This document shows, one piece after another, positions 22,368 through 33,475 of a stretch of 64,000 nt of DNA. This DNA comes from Acanthosepion pharaonis (Eukaryota; Mollusca; Cephalopoda; Sepiida; Sepiidae), in the NCBI GenBank assembly GCA_903632075.3, contig CAHIKZ030002635.1, forward strand, positions 52,501 to 116,500, given 5' to 3'. The position numbers and the translations under genes were made by a program. The notes under the pieces were generated by a model. That model was not told the DNA's origin. It searched no databases and saw nothing but the letters and a program-made list of their open reading frames with translations. Within the stretch, counting starts at the first letter, position 1. Each line of letters begins with the position of its first letter.

Positions 22368-22371
<4 letters not shown>
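21640..22371 (+). mobile_element. Internally deleted Tc1-like (DD34E) element
   Basis: The left end GTTGTGGACAGAATTATTCG and the right end, read on the minus strand from 22371, AGTTGACAGAAATTATTCCC, are inverted copies as in Tc1 elements. The interior encodes FQHGNDPKQTAS (second catalytic D region) and, after frameshifts, LNPIENLLAYLKKKVRE with the third catalytic residue E. Length of 0.73 kb against about 1.6 kb for Tc1 shows a large 5' deletion. It cannot make a transposase. Confidence 0.65.
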
Positions 22372-22423
<52 letters not shown>

Positions 22424-22649
22424 GATAAAACTATATTTTTAAGATATGCTGTATTTATAGGCCCAAGTGCTCAATATCGGAGATAGAGCGTATAGTTGAA
22501 GATTGCGTTTAAGATTTTCTGAAGACCAGCGTTCCGAAGACTCTCACCACACGCTGTCCATGTTTATATTTTTTATGTCTTCTCTCATTCCCCTCTTTCA
22601 CTATTTATTTAAACTCTCTCTCTACTCACACACACACACACACACACAT

Positions 22650-22688
<39 letters not shown>

Positions 22689-23553
22689 TTAAACATAAAA
22701 GCAGTTAGATGAATCCAATAAACAAAAACTAAAAATGCTTTAAGCTACATGCATAAAACAGTTGAAACCTAATCTGAACAAAATAAACTATAAAATCCAA
22801 AAATATATTTAAGTGCCTATAATTTATAACAGAAGCCATTGTTTTTATACCAACAGCTTCCCATACTTAACACTTCTCGTTTTAACTCTCGCGTGGTCAT
22901 TTGTGATGTCATGGGCTCCGCGATGCGATTTTGAAGAGTGGCATCGTATGCATTTGAGTTTGTCGTTGCTTGAAATCCTCCATGCAAACAAAACAGATTA
23001 TCATTGTTGAAAAATGTCTATGTATTGTTTAATTTAACATAATGTCATTGTCATCTTTGATGATGGCTTATGTAAGAAAAAGCTTAGATAGGATTAAAAA
23101 ACATATATCAATATGACGAATTTTTTCGTCTTTCAATGATAATGTTATTAAGCTTATCAGACGATATGAAAGGAATTTGCTTAAAATAAATAGACTAAAA
23201 AAACATATATGTACCAGATTATAAAAGCTAGTCGGCCAGCAGCTGTATAGTGAGTAGTTAATTTCAAATCCAGCAGACTTAACTTTTTTGTCATTGCGTC
23301 TGATAAAGATATTTATTTTTCTTGCGTAAGGAATTTCGAAGAAAATTGCCAAAATTTGTAAATGCAAAATGGTTCAATTGTTAGATTAAGCTCTGAACCG
23401 TTAAAGATATCTTAGAAAAGGATTAAAGATTTCTTACTGGAATTCTCCGAGGTTTTTATAAGACCACTGGACTCTACTTTTGAGCAATAAGAATCGTGAT
23501 GACATCGAAAATGACATATTCAACATTAACTAAAACATAGCGTACTGAAATAA

Positions 23554-23601
<48 letters not shown>

Positions 23602-23685
23602 TTAAAATATGATTCCAACACGCTTATAAGAGTTCTCATGTTTCAAAACAAAAGTTTGGACTATTTAAAACGAGTTCTTTCCTAT

Positions 23686-23690
<5 letters not shown>
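22372..23690. other. Unassigned, with (TA)n and (CA)n tracts
   Basis: TA tracts at about 22372-22421, 22653-22687 and 23557-23597, and (CA)n at about 22627-22649. Weak open frames near 22813-23010 and 23068-23367 show no recognisable features. Confidence 0.5.
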
Positions 23691-23734
<44 letters not shown>

Positions 23735-23735
23735 C

Positions 23736-23777
<42 letters not shown>
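23691..23777. repeat. (CA)n(TA)n microsatellite
   Basis: (AC)n to about 23728, then TA-rich to 23777, at the truncated end of a transposase remnant. Confidence 0.9.
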
Positions 23778-23778
<1 letters not shown>

Positions 23779-24259
23779 CCAGGATCATTTTCCAACTTAT
23801 TCAAGACGACCTTCACCCTTGTCTAACCTTCTAACTTTCTGTATTGGATTAACAAGGTACCTTACACTTTTCATGTACGATTTCATTTTCAAGACTTTTT
23901 TTCACTGCTCTTTGGACTGTCATAACTGAAACTCTCTCTCTCACATGTCAAACGTCTTATGGATTGAGTTGGATCTTTTCTAATTGATCTTTTTAGCTTT
24001 AAGTTGAAATGATGATCCCTCTTCCTGTTGTGACCTCCTGATCCAGTTTTCCTCTCTACTGTTCCCTTTTTTTAAACTTATTCACCGTTCTCTTGATGGT
24101 TCTTGAATGGACTTTGAAGATGGAAGCCAGAGTATGAATGTTGGTACCATTACTGAAGGCCTGAATGATTTTTTTCCTCTCACCATTGTTCAGTTGGGAG
24201 GAGACAGTGACGCTGACACAAAACAATTTTAACCTGTTCTCTTTCTTTGAATAACTCAA
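23778..24259 (-). pseudogene. Mariner-superfamily transposase N-terminal half
   Basis: The minus strand starts MSYSKKENRLK, then ERKKIIQAFSNGTNIHTLAS and a second helix-turn-helix segment FKVHSRTIKRTVNKFKK. A frameshift in an A-run is followed by TVERKTGSGGHNRKR, DPTQSIRRL, and KSYMKSVRYL further on. This is the paired HTH DNA-binding region of a Tc1/mariner-type transposase. The catalytic half is absent, cut off at the microsatellite. The copies at 27945-28914 may be the same family, in which case this is the complementary N-terminal part. Confidence 0.7.
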
Positions 24260-24575
24260 AGGGTTTTTCAGTGATTCTTATGACAAATGGTGTCAAGATG
24301 GCAAAACGTCTTATCTGAAAACCTGGAAAAAAAAAACTCAATTAGTTTAGTGTTTTTTTTTTTTTTTTTTTTTTTTTTAGATATTAAACATTTTGTGGGA
24401 TGGATTATTATGCTGTTACACGATTTGGACAATTTTGCTGTTACATTGATAGCCATAAAAACTACAATAAAGCCGTTTGGTGCGCATGCGCGTTTTTTTG
24501 TATCGATGGAAATGTTGCTAGTTTGCCGAATTGAGCAAACATGAGATGTCCATGTGAAATAGGTAGGTATTATAT
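24260..24575. other. 5' flank of the transposase remnant, poly-T and spacer
   Basis: A T-run at about 24352-24379, then sequence with AAACTACAATAAAGCCG and GCGCATGCGCG. No gene. Confidence 0.4.
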
Positions 24576-24629
<54 letters not shown>

Positions 24630-24773
24630 GGCATAGAGGAAGAAAGATATCTAGATCAATAAGAAAAATGTGATAGATATAAACAGAATGAAGTAAACAG
24701 GTTGACAGAAAAAAAGATTGAAGGATTTGAACAATGTGAGGCAAATATGAACAAATAGATAATGAACAGACCG

Positions 24774-24814
<41 letters not shown>

Positions 24815-24956
24815 TGAAAAGAATGAGATAGATAGATAGATAAATAGATAGATAGATAGTGATAAACAAATACGAACAATGTGATATGAAAATAAAGAGA
24901 CATATAGAGAGTGAGTGTGTGTGCGTATTTGTGTGTGCGTGTGTGTATGCATGCGT

Positions 24957-25000
<44 letters not shown>

Positions 25001-25111
25001 TGAGCTGACTGAGATAGATATGAAAAATGTGAGATAGATAGAAATGTAAACAATGAGATAGATATAAAAATAATGAATGACATAGATAGATATATAGATA
25101 TGAAAAGAACG

Positions 25112-25160
<49 letters not shown>

Positions 25161-25291
25161 TGAACAGGCTCTGACAGATAGATAAACGACAATCTATCCA
25201 TCGTACTCTGAAGATAGATAGATAGATAGATAGATAGATATGAACAGGCTCTGATAGATAGATAAACGACAATTTATCCATCGTACTCGAT

Positions 25292-25328
<37 letters not shown>

Positions 25329-25380
25329 CATATGAACAGGCTCTGAGAGATAGATAAACGACAATTTATCCATCGTACTC

Positions 25381-25420
<40 letters not shown>

Positions 25421-25451
25421 TGAAAAGAATTAGATAGATATGAAAAGAATG

Positions 25452-25484
<33 letters not shown>

Positions 25485-25687
25485 TGAACAGGCTCTGATA
25501 GATATATAAACGACAATTTATCCATCGTACTCGATAGAAAGATAGATAGATAGATATGAACAGGCTCTGAGAGATAGATAAACGACAATTTATCCACCGT
25601 ACTCGATAGATAGATAGATAGATAGATATAAAAAGAATTAGATAGATAGATATAAAAAGAATTAGATAGATAGATATGAAAAGAATG

Positions 25688-25732
<45 letters not shown>

Positions 25733-25853
25733 TGAACAGGCTCTGAGAGATAGATAAACGACAATTTATCCATCGTACTTGATAGAAAGATAGATAGATA
25801 GATATGAACAGGCTCTGAGAGATAGATAAACGACAATTTCTCCATCGTACTAT

Positions 25854-25900
<47 letters not shown>

Positions 25901-25984
25901 TGAAAAGAATTAGATAGATCGATATGAAAAGAATGAGATAGATAGATAGATATGAAAAGAATTAGATAGATCGATATGAAAAGA

Positions 25985-26015
<31 letters not shown>

Positions 26016-26133
26016 TGAACAGGCTCTGATAGATAGATAAACGACAATTTATCCATCGTACTCGATAGAAAGATAGATACATAGATATGAACAGGCTCTG
26101 AGAGATAGATAAACGACAATTTATCCATCGTAC

Positions 26134-26167
<34 letters not shown>

Positions 26168-26218
26168 TGAACAGGCTCTGATAGATAGATAAACGACAAT
26201 TTATCCATCGTACTCGAT

Positions 26219-26267
<49 letters not shown>

Positions 26268-26313
26268 TGAACAGGCTCTGAGAGATAGATAAACGACAAT
26301 TTATCCACCGTAC

Positions 26314-26363
<50 letters not shown>

Positions 26364-26394
26364 TGAAAAGAATTAGATAGATCGATATGAAAAA

Positions 26395-26429
<35 letters not shown>

Positions 26430-26475
26430 TGAACAGGCTCTGAGAGATAGATAAACGACAATTTATCCATTGTAC

Positions 26476-26512
<37 letters not shown>

Positions 26513-26515
26513 GTT
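24576..26515. repeat. 1.9-kb higher-order GATA array with a conserved spacer
   Basis: GATA tracts alternate with a spacer containing GAACAGGCTCTGA and ACGACAATTTATCCATCGTA. The spacer occurs twelve times from about 25160 to 26480 with very few changes; other spacers read ATGAAAAGAATTAG. A (GT)n patch lies near 24910-24950. Minus-strand open frames up to 399 codons are repeat translation. Confidence 0.95.
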
Positions 26516-27293
26516 GGTATCGCTGGAAATGACTCTCTCTCTAAAATGTACATTGCCATTGTCACTTTAAATTAAATGTATTATGGTGTCACTTTGATCA
26601 CATAAGTTGTAATATTTTGGCTTCGATGAAAAGATTCCCAGCCGAAACAACTGGAAACTACTCTCTCTACACTCTAAAACAATCTATAAGTTAAACATAA
26701 AAATTGTTCACCAAATATGTTACATGTTTTAATGTTCGCTTTGTTTGAAACAATCTGGGAGATGTTTATGTAATTGTCTTTCATTTCTTGCTTCGCAGAA
26801 CATGCAAGCTTTTTTTTTTGTTTCGAAATGTTTGTCACCAACGATGAATAATGGAATAATTTCGAAAAAAAGTATTTTATAGGTCGACGGCTGCTTTCGA
26901 ATGAAGAATCTTGAAATATACAATACCATTCCAATCCTACAAGATTTCTACCTTCACCTTTTTCGGATACAATCGAAGGGGTGCCATGTCGAATTTGGAT
27001 TTTATTCCTGCTTTGACATATGTTTTATTTTGCCCTATTGGATTTCTTAGTCTAGGTTTTCGGGAAGTTTGTTTTTCTCTTCAGATTTGACGCAGCTGAT
27101 ACGTATTGCTCTGTTTAAGCTCTGTAACACTGGCCATATAAAACCATAATGGACGGCTACTTGTGGGCCGAACACACCAATGAGAAACTTGTTTATAGTT
27201 AGATTTTAGTTTCGGAACGTTTGTAGATATAATAAAATTATCATTTGGCATAAGCAATGGTATAATACCAGTACGCGCGAATACTCAGTCACG
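26516..27293. other. Low-repeat region; weak possible coding patch
   Basis: One of the few stretches without microsatellites. The minus strand at 26729-26929 has an open frame ending KKACMFCEARNERQLHKH, then LPDCFKQ, with C-x2-C and H-x4-C spacing that could bind zinc. No start, splice or family evidence, so it is only a hint. Confidence 0.25.
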
Positions 27294-27485
27294 ATGGCAC
27301 CTGACTTCGCGTCAGTCCAACCCTTGACGTCTTTGGAAACACTTCCGTTGACACAATTTTCCTCCCAATCTAGATTGCTTACAAAAATAGGGACCGGAAA
27401 AGGTCCTGCGCTGTCGTTTTCTGAGATCGTCAAAAAACAACGAGAACATAAATATAATTTATCATTCGGCTCTCATGGTAATTAA
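27294..27485 (+). CDS. Unrecognised 63-codon open frame, possible exon
   Basis: ATG at 27294 in the context cacgATGg. The product starts MAPDFASVQPLTSLETL and ends SFSEIVKKQREHKYNLSFG, with mixed composition and no low complexity. A splice-donor-like ATG/GTAATT lies at about 27475-27483 just before the stop. I do not recognise a family. The opposite strand is also open here (27206-27433), so coding status and strand are uncertain. Confidence 0.2.
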   Translation: MAPDFASVQPLTSLETLPLTQFSSQSRLLTKIGTGKGPALSFSEIVKKQREHKYNLSFGSHGN

Positions 27486-27581
27486 AGTGAATGTTGACCA
27501 CTCGAATACACGCCCACATATGCATACAGGAACATATATAATCCCCCACACGCGTTTATTTTTTTATAGATCGCTCGCTCG

Positions 27582-27586
<5 letters not shown>

Positions 27587-27632
<46 letters not shown>
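27587..27632. repeat. (CA)n microsatellite
   Basis: Pure AC repeat of about 46 bp. Confidence 0.95.
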
Positions 27633-27639
<7 letters not shown>

Positions 27640-27910
27640 CCAGTCCTGGGTAAGACGATGAAGTACATCCGGCAGCAGGCCCTCTAATCGGTAGATGGGA
27701 GGTTTTGAGGAGCCTGGAACCACCTCTTCTTCCCAGTTCCACCCTGGCCTGAGGATGTAGCACCTGTTAGGGTCTCATCTATGGGCAAATTGTGAACCCT
27801 CACCAAAGAAAAACAAAACTCTATGAATGCATAAAAATAAATATTTTATATGAAAACATTGCCAACAATAATCAGTTATAGTAAAAAAAATACCTAATTA
27901 TAGTATATAT
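27640..27910 (+). repeat. R1 interspersed element
   Basis: TCCTGGGTAAGACGATGAAG, AGGTTTTGAGGAGCCTGGAA, GTAGCACCTGTTAGGGTC and CTATGGGCAAATTGTGA in the order seen at 40868 and 44978. The tail has TTGCCAACAATAA. Old and truncated. Confidence 0.75.
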
Positions 27911-27944
27911 TTAGATGAAGCCATAAAATTGTGTTTAAAATATT

Positions 27945-28200
27945 TAGATTTCGGCTTTTTAGAGTGTTTGGACATTAATCTGAGGACAGTGCATAGGATT
28001 CAGAAAGAGATGAATGAATCAAATGGTGGTTATGAAAGTATTTGAAGTGATCACTCGTGATGAAGATGCTATGGCTCCATTCATCTTCCCACAGGGCCCC
28101 AGACACAATGAGGAGGCCTATATCACACAAGCACCATGCCACTCAAGCACGAAAACCCAGTGATGACTGTCAGACAATATCTGCGACCATATCACTACTT
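27945..28200 (+). pseudogene. DD37D mariner transposase fragment, copy A
   Basis: Encodes MKVFEVITRDEDAMAPFIFP and QGPRHNEEAYI, then joins directly to an APCH...TKTQ segment that lies about 70 residues further on in a full protein, so the middle is deleted. Belongs to the same family as copy B immediately downstream. Confidence 0.6.
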
Positions 28201-28329
28201 AGGTAAATTGTGTAAATTGTCGCCATTTTATATTCTTAGTTTCGTGAGGGTAGGTTGTTTGTTTTGGATTTTGTCGACTGTACATTATAGTTGAACACCG
28301 TCTGTGAGAAAAAAAAGGCACCATGATGC

Positions 28330-28914
28330 AGTTCACTCCGCCAGAAATTTAGAAATGGCATGTTGAGCGTTTGGCATTAAATCTGTGGAAAGTACAGAGG
28401 ATTCGGAAAGAGTTGGATGATATATCCAGTCAACATCATGGTGTTTAGAGTGATCACTAGTGATGGCGAAGTTATGCCTGAAATTCGTCTTCCCACAGGG
28501 ACTATATATATAAAACACAGATAATAAATTTTACATCAAGTGCTTTAGAGGAGGTAGTGATGCCCTGGATAAAGAGGGCGGCTGCTGAACCAACCTATGT
28601 CCGGTATCAGGACTCTGCACCATGCCACACGTGCAGGAGAACCCAGTCAGAGCTGACTGACAATTTCTACATCCACAACACAACTTACAACTGGCCACCT
28701 AACTCCCCAGACTGCAACCCCCTTGATTATTATGTGTGGGGCGAAGTTAAGCAAGAGAGTAACAAAACTCTTTGAAACACCAAAGATGAACTGAAGGCAC
28801 GGATTATGGCAGCATTCAACAACTTAAAAAAAGGAGACCATCTAGAGGAGTTGCAGGAGATTCCGAAGTCATCTGGAGGCTGTGATTGAAGCCAATGGCG
28901 ATTTTATTGAATAA
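28330..28914 (+). pseudogene. DD37D mariner transposase fragment, copy B
   Basis: Begins with FTPPEI, a stop, then KWHVERLALNLWKVQRIRKE and a VITSDGEVMP patch, then an open stretch at 28557-28775 with QDSAPCH and PPNSPDCNPLDYYVWGEVK. The aspartates of QDSAPCH and PLDYY are separated by 37 residues, the spacing of the DD37D mariner group. After a stop at 28773 the frame continues with NTKDELKARIMAAF and finishes HLEAVIEANGDFIE at 28914. The first catalytic region is mostly missing. Confidence 0.75.
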
Positions 28915-29782
28915 ATTTACTCTTTAGTATTTCAAGATATTTTTGTGTAATTCTGGGATTTATATCTGCTACACTGAAATGCCAGTGTTATTTTCATTTT
29001 GGGGTTAATTTTGACGACAATTTATCGATAGCACCCTGTATTATTGTTTAAATATCAGTTGTGTTGTTTTTTGCATTCGTTTTTTTTTCTGGCTTCTAAG
29101 GAACTGCTGAATAACAATTATCATTTTCATGCCAAATACTGTATTCGTCATTTACTGTTTCCGAATAACAGGCTTTCTGGATGTTAATGGTAATGATAAT
29201 ATTAACTGTTTCTTTATAAGGAAACATTCGGCATTTATTGAACGGACAGCCAGTGCTACTGATAGTTGAAATTTATACAATCTTTTTCTTAAAACAACTT
29301 TTCCGGAAAATAGGTTTCACAAGACTACGACCTATTATCACGTTTTCAAGTATTTATCGATGTTTCCTTCCTAACCTTTTGCAGTATGGAACGACAACAT
29401 CTTGATTATGTTATTATTTTTCTCTTCGAGTTATAGGTACTATCTGTTTTAGTTGTTGCGGTTTCTCTTATTTGGTACAGGTCTTTGTGATTTTGTAATG
29501 CTAATCCACAAGTATGGCCCACGCCATAAGACATGCTTCATTGATCTGAGAAAGCGGTTGTATACAGCTGAGAGTTTAGCTACATATGAACGAATTTTGT
29601 TCTGTTAAAGGCATCAATCTGATGAAGCTTCTTGCGAACATGACACGAGTTTTTTTTGTGTTTTAATGTTTTTTGTTAAAGGACAAATAAATGAAGTGAA
29701 CAAAATTTCGAAAATATATTTTCTGAATGAATTTCTAAATGAGAATTTCTAAGAATGTGCTTCGGAAGACAGTTTCAAAAAG
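28915..29782. other. Element end and unassigned spacer
   Basis: GGGGTTAATTTTGACGACAA and TTTATCGATAGCACCCTGTA near 29003-29040 look like the 3' terminal repeat of the DD37D element; I find no matching 5' end. The remainder to 29782 has no recognised feature. Confidence 0.4.
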
Positions 29783-29935
29783 TTTGTCTATATTTCTGAG
29801 ATGAGGTATTATGTACAGTATTTACATTAGTCGGACTATTGTCCTCATCTTTGTCGCCATATTTGTGACAAATATGGCGACAAATCAAGGACAAAGTAAA
29901 AATCAAATACAAAATTCAAAAGGTTTTTCTTTTCT
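29783..29935 (-). repeat. SINE-1 tail ending in a palindrome
   Basis: The minus strand carries TGAGGACAATAGTCCGACTA and TACATAATACCTCATCTCAG as in the tail near 51460. It abuts a perfect inverted repeat at 29853-29881: arms GTCGCCATATTTGT and ACAAATATGGCGAC around one base. Confidence 0.7.
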
Positions 29936-30345
29936 TTTTATGTGGCGTGCCCTTTCTCGGCGTAGGCGATCATGGCTCTCCTCTTCTGTCTATGCCTTGT
30001 AGCTCTCAATAAGTTTCGTCTCTCTGGCCACCTCCCCCAAGCCACGTTCTGTCATCCACTTCCTTAACCCCGCCAGGTATATCATGGGTTGTTATCAGTT
30101 GTCTCCTCTATTCGACCTGTGAGTATCAGATTCTCCAGGCCCTCTTTTCTCATAACAGGTCCCAGAAATTTCAGCTGCCTCTTCCTAATGTTAAGTATAA
30201 GCCTCCTCCTTGTTTGCATCCTCTCTGAGAACTCATCGTTGCTCACACGCTTGGTCCATGATATCCTTAGCATCCTTCTATAGAACCACATCTCCGTCGC
30301 CTCGAGTCTCTTGTTCATCTTTGAGAAGACCGTCCAACAGAATGC
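29935..30345 (-). pseudogene. LINE-A 3' end, copy 1 of three
   Basis: The minus strand encodes MNKRLEATEMWFYRRMLRI, VSNDEFSERMQTRR, RKRQLKFLGPVMRKEGLENL and the terminal EEWRAMIA...GHAT patch. Reading frames are interrupted between these patches. Confidence 0.8.
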
Positions 30346-30357
30346 TTGCCCTTACGC

Positions 30358-30406
<49 letters not shown>

Positions 30407-30489
30407 TGTGTGTGTGTGTGTATGCCGTCACAATTTAGAGGATTGCGCAGCATGGCGGTTGGGAAACACTGGTCTGAAAGAATACTAGT
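30346..30489. repeat. (TA)n(GT)n plus a hAT-like end
   Basis: (TA)n at about 30359-30403 runs into (GT)n. The minus strand from 30467 reads CAGTGTTTCCCAACCGCCAT, the typical terminus of a hAT element, but no partner end was found. Confidence 0.5.
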
Positions 30490-30900
30490 TTTTTATGTGG
30501 CATGTACTTTCAGGACGTAGGCGATCATGGCTCTCCACTTCTCCCTATCCCAATGTAGCTCCCAGTAAGTTTCATCTCTGCCACCTCTCCCAGACCACGT
30601 TCTGTCATCCACTTGCTTAAGCCCGCCAGATATGTCATGCGTTGCTTTCCTTTGTCACTCTTTCCCTCTATTCGACCTGTGAGTGTCAGATTCTCCAGGC
30701 CATCCTTTCTCATTACGTGTCCCAAAAATTTCAGCTGCCTCATCTTTATATTAAGTATAAGCTTCCTCCTTGTTTGCATTCTCTCCAAAACCTCATCATT
30801 GCTCACGCGCTCAGTCCATGATATCCTCAGTATCCTTCTGTAGAACGACATCTCCGCTGCCTTGAGTCTCTTCTTCATCTTTGAGGAGACCGTCCAACAT
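30490..30900 (-). pseudogene. LINE-A 3' end, copy 2
   Basis: A 117-codon open stretch on the minus strand with MKKRLKAAEMSFYRRILRIS, RQLKFLGHVMRKDGLENLTL and KWMTERGLGEVAEM. It is the least damaged LINE-A C-terminus here. Same orientation as copies 1 and 3. Confidence 0.8.
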
Positions 30901-31130
30901 TTGAAGGCCGTAGAAGTGGACAGATGTCACATAACAGCGCAGTATTCTTTTCTTTGTTACCAAAGAAATCTTCCTGTCTAGCAATACTCTGCCCAGCTTT
31001 TGGAATGCGTCTTTGGTAATCACAATATGTTTAGTCCATAATATCCTCAGCATCTTTCTGTAGAACCATATCTCCATCACCTCGAGTCTCTTCTTCATGT
31101 TTGAGGAGACCGTCCACAAAAGTTGTTGCT
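30885..31130 (-). pseudogene. LINE-A fragment, copy 3
   Basis: The minus strand encodes MKKRLEVMEIWFYRKMLRI, AFQKLGRVLLDRKISLVTKK and ILRCYVTSVHFYGLQML. Its 3' end overlaps the 5' end of copy 2, so the junction is a duplication or nested insertion. Confidence 0.75.
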
Positions 31131-33080
31131 AGATTAAGTTCTGAATGCGAAACCATTGAAAATGTTTTTTTTTTAATGAGAGAATGAGCTGAATGAGATT
31201 TTGAATGATGATATTTCAGAATGTTTTTGTGACTGAGAGATTTTTTTAATGTGTTTTGGATTGAGAGGATTTCAAGCTGCATTTCTGAAACAGTGTACTA
31301 GGAGACATTGCTGAATGAAATAATTCTGGAACGAGAAAGGTACTGAATAATAGACATAGTGGATGAATTTTCGAATGAAAGATTTTCTGAATATACAATT
31401 GTGTGTGAGACATTTGGAATGAGAGACGGAATGAATTTCTTAATGAAAATCATGTTGAATGATTCTTTTTTATACAACTTCTGAATGAGAAACGTTCTGA
31501 ATGAGGTCCTGAAAGAAGAGAATTTCGGAATTGAAGACCTTCTGAATGGGTTTCATGAAGAAGAGATAACTGGACGCGTTTCAGAATGAGAGAATTTCGG
31601 AATGAGAGAATTTCGGAATGAGAGAATTTCAGAATGAGAGACCGTCTGAATGGGTTTCATGAAGAAGAGATAAATGGACACGTTTCAGAATGAGAGAATT
31701 TCGGAATTGAAGACCTTCTGAATAAGTTTAACGAAGAAGAGATAGCTGAAAGCGTTCCAGAATGAGAGAATTTCGGAATGAGAGACCTCCTGAATGAGTT
31801 TCATGAAAAAGATATAACTGGGCGCGTTCCAGAATAAGAGAGTTTCGAAATGAAGAGCTCCTGAATGAGTTTCATGAAGAAGAGATAACTGAACGCGTTT
31901 CAGAATGAGAGAATTTCAGAATGAGAGAATTTCAGAATGAGAGACCTTCTGAATGGGTTTCATGAAGAAGACATAAATGGACACGTTTCAGAATGAGAGA
32001 ATTTCGGAATTGAAGACCTTCTGAATAAGTTTAACGAAGAAGAGATAGCTGAAAGCGTTCCAGAATGAGAGAATTTCGGAATGAGAGACCTCCTGAATGA
32101 GTTTCATGAAAAAGATATAACTGGGCGCGTTCCAGAATAAGAGAGTTTCGAAATGAGAGAGCTCCTGAATGAGTTTCATGAAGAAGAGATAACTGAACGC
32201 GTTTCAGAATGAGAGAATTTCAGAATGAGAGAATTTCAGAATGAGAGACCTTCTGAATGGGTTTCATGAAGAAGACATAAATGGACACGTTTCAGAATGA
32301 GAGAATTTCGGAATTGAAGACCTTCTGAATAAGTTTAACGAAGAAGAGATAGCTGAAAGCGTTCCAGAATGAGAGAATTTCGGAATGAGAGACCTCCTGA
32401 ATGAGTTTCATGAAAAAAGATATAACTGGGCGCGTTCCAGAATAAAGAGAATTCCGGAATGAGGGGCTCCTGAATGAGTTTCATGAAGAAGAGATAACTG
32501 AACGCGTTTCAGAATGAGAGAATTTCAGAATGAGAGAAATTCAGAATGAGAGAATCTCAGAATAAGAGACCTTCTGAATGGGTTTCATGAAGAAGACATA
32601 AATGGACACGTTTCAGAATGAGAGAATTTCGGAATTGAAGACATTCTGAATAAGTTTAACGAAGAAGAGATAGCTGAAAGCGTTCCAGAATGAGAGAATT
32701 TCGGAATGAGAGACCTCCTGAATGAGTTTCATGAAAAAGATATAACTGGGCGCGTTCCAGAATAAGAGAATTCCGGAATGAGGGAGTTCCTGAATGAGTT
32801 TCATGAAGAAGAGATAACTGAACGCGTTTCAGAATGAGAGAATTTCAGAATGAGAGAAATTCAGAATGAGAGAATCTCAGAATGAGAGACCTTCTGAATG
32901 GGTTTCATGAAGAAGAGATAAATGGACACGTTTCAGAATGAGAGAATTTCGGAATTGAAGACCTTCTGAATGAGTTTAACGAAGAAGAGATAGCTGAAAC
33001 GTCCCAGAATGAGAAAATTTCGGAATGAGAGACTTTTGACAATAAATATTTTGAATGAGTATCTTAATGAGAGACTTTCG
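31131..33080. repeat. GAATGAGAGA minisatellite with higher-order units
   Basis: Built on a GAATGAGAGAATTTC-like word. From 31651 the phrase TGGGTTTCATGAAGAAGA recurs at 31954, 32258, 32579 and 32899, giving higher-order units of 303, 304, 321 and 320 bp that are nearly identical. The 31131-31550 part is more diverged, which suggests the homogeneous array grew inside an older one. Short open frames are repeat artefacts. Confidence 0.9.
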
Positions 33081-33475
33081 TTCTGCCTCTTTAAAATGCG
33101 GTTAGGAAAATATTGGTCAAATTCCGAATCTTTGGTGAATTAAAAAAAGAAGTAGAATTATGATTATAAATCCGATAATAGAAATGTAACTGTCTGTTAT
33201 TTTTCCCCTTGTTAATTCAATTGTTTATTCACGATTCTAATTTTCGCGCTATTGTCTGTCAAGATCGCGTAAAGAAATCAGGAAAGAAGAAAGAAAGAAA
33301 AATTACATTCGTCGTTATTTTCGGACAATGGAAAGAGAAAAAAACTTTAGGAATAATGACCGCGTGACCTTTTGGGAAATTAAATGAAAAGCTTTAAACG
33401 GATTTAGGTTGCTGGGTTAGGGAAGCTTATTAATACACAGCAGATTATTTCATTTATTTCTCAATCTCTTATTCT
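33081..33475. other. Unassigned spacer
   Basis: Not repetitive; no open frame of note. Confidence 0.4.

Noticed and set aside
24268..26565. Open frames of 337 and 399 codons, and a CRISPR-like look of spaced repeats
   Set aside because: GATA arrays with a repeated spacer; the repeats vary in length, the spacers are the conserved part, and the genome is eukaryotic. Not a CRISPR array or gene.
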